A stretch of 21,543 bases of DNA, taken from NCBI GenBank assembly GCA_964631265.1, contig CAZVWW010000029.1, positions 1 to 21,543 on the forward strand, written 5' to 3'. Made by a program: the position numbers and the translations under genes. A model generated the notes under the pieces. That model had not been told where the DNA came from and did not search any database. It saw nothing but the letters and a program-made list of their open reading frames with translations. Shown here piece by piece: positions 17,027 to 21,543 of the stretch (positions are counted from its first letter, which is position 1; the number at the start of each line of letters is the position of its first letter). This DNA is from CAZVWW01 sp964631265 (lineage in GTDB: Bacteria > Thermotogota > Thermotogae > MWEM01).

Positions 17027-18172
17027 TTATACATGCGTTATTACATGAGCCAAATCTGCTACTTCTCTATTTGGCCCAACATCGTGAACACGGAAGATGT
17101 GAGCACCGCTTTGCACCCCCAATGCAGTCGTGCCCATTGTTCCGTTCAATCTTTCAGATGGATTGTCCTGATTCAACACCCCCTTCAAAAAGGATTTTCT
17201 GGAGGCTCCCAAAAGAACAGGAAGACCGAATTTCTTGAACACTTCTAAATGCTTCATAATCTTCAAGTTATCAGTCAACCTTTTTCCGAATCCGATGCCC
17301 GGATCGAGAATGATCTGTTCTCGGTCGATTCCATTTGTCAGCGCATATTGGATGCGGTCGGCAAAAAAATCCATGATCTCCCCCAAGACATCATTGTAAA
17401 CCGGATTTTTCTGCATGTTTTTCGGTGAGCCCTTCATGTGCATAAGAACCACGGGAACCTTATTCCTTGAAACAACCTCAACCATCTCAGGATCGTTTCG
17501 CAAGGCGCTGATATCATTAATAAGGTCTGCCCCTTCATCGATTGCCCTCCGGGCTACCGACGCCTTGCACGTGTCCACAGAAACCGGAATATCAAAGTGT
17601 TTTCTGATCTCTTTAATCACCGGAATAACACGACTTTCCTCCGTTTCCCTGTCTACCCCCATAGAACCGGGTCGTGAGGATTCACCGCCGATGTCAACAA
17701 TATCCGCTCCCTGACTGATCATCCTGGAAACTTCAGAAAGGGCCGTTTCAGGGTTCCTTTTTCTGCTCCCGGAATAAAAGCTGTCAGGCGTGGTGTTGAT
17801 AATACCCATGATTAAAGGTTTCTGTAACGACAAAGCGCTCTTGTTTGAAAGCACAAGAGTCTTAGGTTCAACACATGGTGTATCAATATTACTCAGTAAA
17901 CTTGAAAAATTACGAAGATTTTGAAGAAGTTGTCTTTGTACGCGGGTAACAGGTGTTTGGGCTAATAAACGATTGAAGTGTTTGTGCGTTCCGTATAAGA
18001 TAAGCCCGTCATCAACCATTCGACAAAAAAGTGCGTTCCTCGCAAAAGAGCATAATTCCAGCGTTTCTTCCGCTGATGGTTCTTTGACTAAGAAACAATG
18101 TTGTTCCGCTCCCAGAGCCATGATATCAACTTTTTTGGCATACAAAGAATTACATATATCATATATTTTCAA
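17027..18172 (-). CDS. folP: dihydropteroate synthase with N-terminal extension
   Basis: 381 residues, against about 280 for the bare enzyme. It condenses p-aminobenzoate with dihydropterin pyrophosphate in folate synthesis. The catalytic core begins at about residue 118. It shows MGIINTTPDSF (122-132), DIGGESSRPG (160-169), SVDTCKA, DLINDISAL, LMHMKG, DPGIGFGK, LGASRKSF and a terminal FRVHDV. Residues 1-115 form an extension with a GLILYGT segment, similar to the extra domain of long dihydropteroate synthases in some clostridia-like bacteria; its role is unknown. The start is TTG at 18172 with GGGGGG 9 bases upstream; the next in-frame ATG is residue 18. It is the first gene of the minus-strand block, facing the divergent coiled-coil gene across a 170-base gap. 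Confidence 0.95.
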   Translation of the reverse strand: MKIYDICNSLYAKKVDIMALGAEQHCFLVKEPSAEETLELCSFARNALFCRMVDDGLILYGTHKHFNRLLAQTPVTRVQRQLLQNLRNFSSLLSNIDTPCVEPKTLVLSNKSALSLQKPLIMGIINTTPDSFYSGSRKRNPETALSEVSRMISQGADIVDIGGESSRPGSMGVDRETEESRVIPVIKEIRKHFDIPVSVDTCKASVARRAIDEGADLINDISALRNDPEMVEVVSRNKVPVVLMHMKGSPKNMQKNPVYNDVLGEIMDFFADRIQYALTNGIDREQIILDPGIGFGKRLTDNLKIMKHLEVFKKFGLPVLLGASRKSFLKGVLNQDNPSERLNGTMGTTALGVQSGAHIFRVHDVGPNREVADLAHVITHV

Positions 18173-18226
18173 TATGATATACCCCCCACATTAAATAAAA
18201 AAAGAAAAATAATATACCCCACAAAT

Positions 18227-18255
18227 AGTATACACCATTCTTTTTTCTAATGCAA
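18227..18255 (-). promoter_or_regulatory. candidate sigma-70-type promoter for the folP-murE-murF-mraY block
   Basis: On the minus strand TTGCAT (18255-18250) and TATACT (18232-18227) are separated by 17 bases. The -10 matches five of six consensus bases, the -35 three of six. It lies about 55 bases upstream of the folP start in an AT-rich gap. Confidence 0.4.
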
Positions 18256-18297
18256 ATTTTTAAGAAAAGTATCTGAAAGCGAATTCAGTTCGACTCA

Positions 18298-18306
18298 TGT
18301 TATAAT
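18298..18306 (+). promoter_or_regulatory. candidate extended -10 promoter for the coiled-coil gene
   Basis: TGTTATAAT is a perfect TGn-TATAAT extended -10 element, 36 bases before the ATG at 18343. I see no good -35 at 17-base spacing, which extended -10 promoters tolerate. Downstream genes (ATPase, HD-GYP) could be served by the same promoter. Confidence 0.5.
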
Positions 18307-18342
18307 CCTCTGGACTTTATCAATCGGGAAAACGGTGATTAG

Positions 18343-19077
18343 ATGGAATTATTGATTCTCTCTGTACTGCTTTTAGCGGTCTTTCTACTGTTAAGAACCA
18401 ATTTCAAGATATCTGAGCATGATGAAGGCAGTAAAGAAAAAATGAGCAGAGTCCTTGCTGAACAGGAAAAAGGTGAGAGGGCGCTGCAAACAAGACTTGA
18501 GATCATTGAAAAGCGGATTATCGCAATGGAAAAATCAGTTCAGGAAAGTGTTTCGACAGAGAAAAGCAAACCGGCCGCGGCTATATCTCAGGTTAAAATC
18601 AGTGAACTACTGTCAGAAATCGGTTCTTTAAAGGACATCTTAAGAGATGTCAAAACAGAAAACAATAACCCCGGAGAAAGGGCAGCGGGTTCAGAAAACG
18701 AAAAACACTCTGACCATTTTTCAAAGGACCTTGAGGGTAATACCGGAGAATCTGTTGAGCAAAAAGAGTCGTTGGAGAAAAACAACGGGTTTAGAAACCA
18801 GTTTGACAAGCGGGTTCAGAAATTAAACTCAAAAGAAAGATGGTTGTCAAGGTTGATTGTGGAGAAAAAGGCCGAGGAATGGCATCCTATCGCTGACATC
18901 ACACAGGATGATAAGAACTATATATTTGTGATTCCGAAGCTCTCGAGAAAACTGATAACGGATGGCATACCCGTGATAAAGATGAAGACGGTGAAAGACA
19001 AACTCTTTGTCATGTGGGGGGGATCGCTGACGAAAGAAAAACAAGCGGTTGTATCCGATATCCTATCTAATCGGTAA
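18343..19077 (+). CDS. membrane-anchored coiled-coil protein with unrecognised C-terminal domain
   Basis: 244 residues; I do not recognise the family. Residues 2-17 are a strongly hydrophobic N-terminal segment (LLILSVLLLAVFLLL) followed by RTNFK, which suggests a single membrane anchor with the bulk in the cytoplasm. Residues about 25-105 are charged and heptad-like, probably coiled coil, including the LLSEIGSLKDIL stretch. Residues about 105-155 are polar, low-complexity and rich in glutamate, asparagine and serine. Residues about 160-244 form a compact domain: ERWLSRLIVEKK, then a WHPIADI segment, YIFVIPKLSRKL, and LFVMWGG near the end. The ATG has only a weak ribosome binding site (GGTG). 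The stop is 70 bases before the DUF2791 ATPase. The layout resembles scaffold or tether proteins, but no function can be assigned. Confidence 0.8.
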   Translation: MELLILSVLLLAVFLLLRTNFKISEHDEGSKEKMSRVLAEQEKGERALQTRLEIIEKRIIAMEKSVQESVSTEKSKPAAAISQVKISELLSEIGSLKDILRDVKTENNNPGERAAGSENEKHSDHFSKDLEGNTGESVEQKESLEKNNGFRNQFDKRVQKLNSKERWLSRLIVEKKAEEWHPIADITQDDKNYIFVIPKLSRKLITDGIPVIKMKTVKDKLFVMWGGSLTKEKQAVVSDILSNR

Positions 19078-19101
19078 AATTGATTGCTCGTTGGATTCTC
19101 T

Positions 19102-19107
19102 TTGACA
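19102..19107 (+). promoter_or_regulatory. perfect -35 hexamer upstream of the DUF2791 ATPase gene
   Basis: TTGACA lies 41 bases before the ATG at 19148. The matching -10 position holds only TTTGTA or TTGTAA, a poor match. This may be a weak or regulated internal promoter, or chance. Confidence 0.25.
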
Positions 19108-19147
19108 TATTAATCTGAACGAGTTTTGTAAGAGGTGGTTATAAGAC

Positions 19148-20374
19148 ATGCCTTCATTTGAAGAAGAAGTCATCAGATCGTTGAGAAAAGGCTCTGATCT
19201 GCCTTTTGGAGCTGCATTAAAGATAGTGGTGGGCAGAGACCGCGAAGAGAGCATCTTCAAAAAAGATATCGAATTTGTGGCCAAAGGGGGGAGTACCCTG
19301 AGGTTATTACTGGGAGATTATGGCACCGGTAAGACGCTTTTGAGCCGGACAGCGCTTGAAAGGGGTTTGGAAAACGGGCTGCTGCCGATTTATGTTTCCG
19401 AACCGCCGTTAAACAAACCGGTTGAGAGTTATCAGTCCATCATCAACGGACTGATTACACCTGAGTTTTCCGGAGACTCACTCTATTACCTTCTATCTCA
19501 GTGGTCTGAGCAGTTGATCAATCATATTGAGCAGGAGGGGATTGAAAGAGGGCAGGATCCCATATTCCTCAGCCGGATCAAAGACCGGGTGCTGGAGTAT
19601 GAGTTTACGAATGATTTCAATATGGGGCTCTCCGCCTTTGTGGAAGCGCACCTGCTCCAGAAGGATGATATGAAGAAGAAGATCGTGGACTGGATGTCCG
19701 GCAGAAAGGTGAGTTTCCATGAACTCAAGAAGATCAAGATATCGCGAAAGGTGGAAAACCGGGAGGAGAGTTTTCTCTTTTTGAAGGATATCCTGAAACT
19801 GTCAAAGGCCATCGATTACAACGGGATTGTCCTGGTCTTCGACGAGCTGGAACTCATGCAGGAACAGCGGAAGAACACAGCGGCAAAATCCTATGAGGCA
19901 CTCAGGGGGATACTGGATATGGTCTCATCGAAAGAACTGCCCAATCTCTACTGTATCTGGCTCGGAACCCCCCAGTGGTTTGAGAATCAGGATCGGGGTG
20001 TGAAGAGTTATCTCGCCCTCTATGACCGGTTGAAGACGGAGATGTCAACGACAACCGAATCCACGGTCCAACTCCTGGAGCCGGTTTCACCGGACATTTA
20101 TAAAGCGCTCTTCAAGTCAGTGGCCGATATCTATTCAAAGGCTTATCAGACACAGAGTACTGTATCGATTTCCCAGAACGCGATTGATGTGTTGAAAGAA
20201 CGGTTGACCTCACCGTTTCATGGTAACAATTTTGTTGAGATGCGGCAGGTTGTCAAGACAACGGTGGAATTTCTGGATATGCTAAAAGACGGTCAGTCAG
20301 AACAAAAGGCGTTGGAAGAGATCAACCCTGAGAAGGATTCTTCCGATGCGCAGATCGATGAGTTTTGGTCCTAA
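19148..20374 (+). CDS. DUF2791 (BrxC/BrxD-family) P-loop ATPase, without other BREX genes
   Basis: 408 residues. The Walker A is GDYGTGKT (56-63), preceded by the family's 'vGR...GGST..LLLGDYG' layout. The Walker B is IVLVFDELE (227-235, with D232-E233). YEALRGILD (249-257), then LPNLYCIWLGTPQWF (264-278) and LYDRLKTE match the DUF2791 order, including the sensor-like GTP.WF segment. The C-terminal part has FVEMRQVV, where DUF2791 ATPases keep an R-rich helical region. The tail is acidic and ends DEFWS. Known relatives include BrxD and BrxC of BREX phage-defence systems and ATPases beside TerB-domain proteins and helicases. None of their partners (pglZ, pglX, brxL, brxHI) is in the window. 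AGAGGTGG gives a good ribosome binding site, 9 bases before the ATG. The family assignment is confident; the function here is unknown. Confidence 0.88.
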   Translation: MPSFEEEVIRSLRKGSDLPFGAALKIVVGRDREESIFKKDIEFVAKGGSTLRLLLGDYGTGKTLLSRTALERGLENGLLPIYVSEPPLNKPVESYQSIINGLITPEFSGDSLYYLLSQWSEQLINHIEQEGIERGQDPIFLSRIKDRVLEYEFTNDFNMGLSAFVEAHLLQKDDMKKKIVDWMSGRKVSFHELKKIKISRKVENREESFLFLKDILKLSKAIDYNGIVLVFDELELMQEQRKNTAAKSYEALRGILDMVSSKELPNLYCIWLGTPQWFENQDRGVKSYLALYDRLKTEMSTTTESTVQLLEPVSPDIYKALFKSVADIYSKAYQTQSTVSISQNAIDVLKERLTSPFHGNNFVEMRQVVKTTVEFLDMLKDGQSEQKALEEINPEKDSSDAQIDEFWS

Positions 20375-20459
20375 CTGACAGTTTACAAAACGAATTAATC
20401 CAAAAGTTGCTTAGAATAGCCAATAGATGTTAGAGTATTAAAGTATCTAAATAGGGGGG

Positions 20460-20475
20460 TCTGATCAGATATCAG
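20460..20475. repeat. small palindromes between the ATPase and HD-GYP genes
   Basis: TCTGATCAGA (20460-20469) is a perfect 10-base palindrome. CTGAT (20461-20465) also pairs with ATCAG (20471-20475) around a 5-base loop. The 132-base gap otherwise holds only AT-rich sequence and the AAGG/CAGG ribosome binding site of the HD-GYP gene. It could be an operator; there is no direct proof. Confidence 0.3.
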
Positions 20476-20506
20476 TGCGGGGTGTAATCAATACCTAAGG
20501 CAGGTT

Positions 20507-21543
20507 ATGTCAAATATTAATAATGAGTCGGTCAACACCTGTTTTCTCTCGGCTGCGGACAGGGAGGGGCATCATGATCTCTACAACATGGGTGTTCCGA
20601 ACGGCTTACCCGTCCGGTTCAGGGAGAAGATCCAAAAGAGACTTGTTCAGAAGATGATATCCCAGGAGGATATTGTCGTCTTGAACGATATTCCTCTGCG
20701 TTATGCTGTGGGGGAAGCTTTCAACCCATTTGCCGAAAAAGTAGTAAACAATGATTATTCCTCTCAGATGACCGTACCCCTTGGTTGTGCGGGGCGTAAA
20801 AACTTCTTTTTAATCCTTCTCAAGAAAGAATCAGGCTTCAACAGTAGCCTGTATGATTATTTGTACGAATCAAAAGAAGAGATCAAGCAGAAGATAGTCA
20901 CTTATTTCAATGCCTTTGAACGGATTACTCATTTCTTCAAGAGCTTTCAAAAGATCCTGCAATTAAAGGGGGATGAGACATTCCCGCATATGAACAGAGT
21001 CGGGCAGTTGTCCTTTATGATTGCCAATGAGGTATGGAAGATTGCCCATCGCTTGAACTATCAAAAGATATTGAAAGTGTTCAGCGGACTCTCCCTGGAG
21101 ACACTGAGACTGGCGGCTACCATCCATGATATTGGAAAAGTGGCCATTCCGGACAAGATCCTGCATAAACCCGGTAAACTGACGAAAGAGGAATTTGAGA
21201 TCATCAAGAGCCATTCCGCTAAAGGCGTTGAGATTCTGGAAACAGCCTTTCCCGATGATTATTGTTATTTAACTGAACAGGAGGAACAAAAAGAACTCTC
21301 AGAGATCATCCGTATTTCAAAGGATATTGTATTAAAACACCATGAACGTTCAGACGGAACCGGCTACCCCAACAGATTGAAAGGTGATCAAATCGGGCTC
21401 TTTTCCAAGATTGTCAGTATTGCGGATGTTTTTGATGCCATCACCTCAAGGCGAATCTACAAGGAAAAAGAAAGTATTGATTATGCCGTTGAGGAGATAA
21501 CGGAGATGAATGCCGGACAGTTCGATCCACTTGTTATAGAGGC
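20507..21543 (+). CDS. HD-GYP domain protein, probable cyclic-di-GMP phosphodiesterase, partial
   Basis: 345 codons are visible; the C-terminus is beyond the right edge. The HD-GYP domain is nearly complete: HDIGK (207-211), the IPDKILHKPGKLT segment, a conserved KSHSAKG histidine, HHERSDGTGYP (278-288), IADVFDAITS and the FDP near the end. All metal-binding residues I can check are present, so it is probably active. Such enzymes hydrolyse cyclic-di-GMP (some cGAMP) to GMP-type products. Residues 1 to about 170 lack a recognisable receiver domain and look GAF-like (a TVPLGCAGRKNFFLILLKK strand pattern), ending in a helical linker. The ATG at 20507 follows AAGGCAGG. It lies 132 bases after the DUF2791 ATPase on the same strand, with no clear terminator between. 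Confidence 0.92.
   Translation, partial: MSNINNESVNTCFLSAADREGHHDLYNMGVPNGLPVRFREKIQKRLVQKMISQEDIVVLNDIPLRYAVGEAFNPFAEKVVNNDYSSQMTVPLGCAGRKNFFLILLKKESGFNSSLYDYLYESKEEIKQKIVTYFNAFERITHFFKSFQKILQLKGDETFPHMNRVGQLSFMIANEVWKIAHRLNYQKILKVFSGLSLETLRLAATIHDIGKVAIPDKILHKPGKLTKEEFEIIKSHSAKGVEILETAFPDDYCYLTEQEEQKELSEIIRISKDIVLKHHERSDGTGYPNRLKGDQIGLFSKIVSIADVFDAITSRRIYKEKESIDYAVEEITEMNAGQFDPLVIE

Noticed and set aside
18173..18342. A small RNA or short gene in the divergent gap
   Set aside because: The 170 bases are AT-rich with promoter-like elements. I saw no convincing hairpin-plus-U-run or short frame with a ribosome binding site.
19148..20374. A complete BREX phage-defence system
   Set aside because: Only one BREX-family ATPase is present. 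No pglZ, pglX, brxL, brxA/B or helicase gene is visible on either side within the window.

Overview
The window looks like chromosomal core sequence from a Gram-negative-type (diderm) bacterium of moderate GC. An LptD-like outer-membrane LPS assembly protein begins at the left edge, and a peptidoglycan block (murE, murF, mraY) lies in the middle. I cannot name a phylum from the sequence. The low relatedness of gene order to model organisms (dnaN away from dnaA, a broken division/cell-wall cluster, a lone hutH) suggests a poorly studied lineage. Shine-Dalgarno sequences are strong and G-rich, and TTG and GTG starts are frequent.

Minus-strand block (about 18.2 kb down to 1). Fourteen genes run in one direction with almost no gaps: folP, murE, murF, mraY, an ABC-F ATPase, hutH, dnaN, ispF, ecfT, rnhB, a pyrimidine-nucleoside phosphorylase, a secreted phosphodiester-glycosidase-domain protein, an EF-G-like GTPase and lptD (cut by the window edge). 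From dnaN to the phosphorylase each gene overlaps the next by 4 to 17 bases, which suggests a translationally coupled transcript. The block mixes folate synthesis, peptidoglycan and lipid-carrier supply, isoprenoid synthesis, the replication clamp, nucleoside salvage and outer-membrane assembly. A candidate promoter (TTGCAT, 17 bases, TATACT) lies upstream of folP.

Plus-strand block (18.3 kb to the right edge). Three genes diverge from folP. The first encodes a membrane-anchored coiled-coil protein with an unrecognised C-terminal domain. The second encodes a P-loop ATPase of the DUF2791 (BrxC/BrxD) family, known mainly from BREX phage defence. The third encodes an HD-GYP protein, probably a cyclic-di-GMP phosphodiesterase, cut by the right edge. 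No other BREX gene is visible. This orphan ATPase, placed between a membrane coiled-coil protein and a cyclic-dinucleotide hydrolase, is the best candidate here for an undescribed system, but the functional link is inference from gene order only.

I found no rRNA, tRNA, CRISPR array, insertion sequence or phage gene. No gap between genes exceeds about 170 bases.
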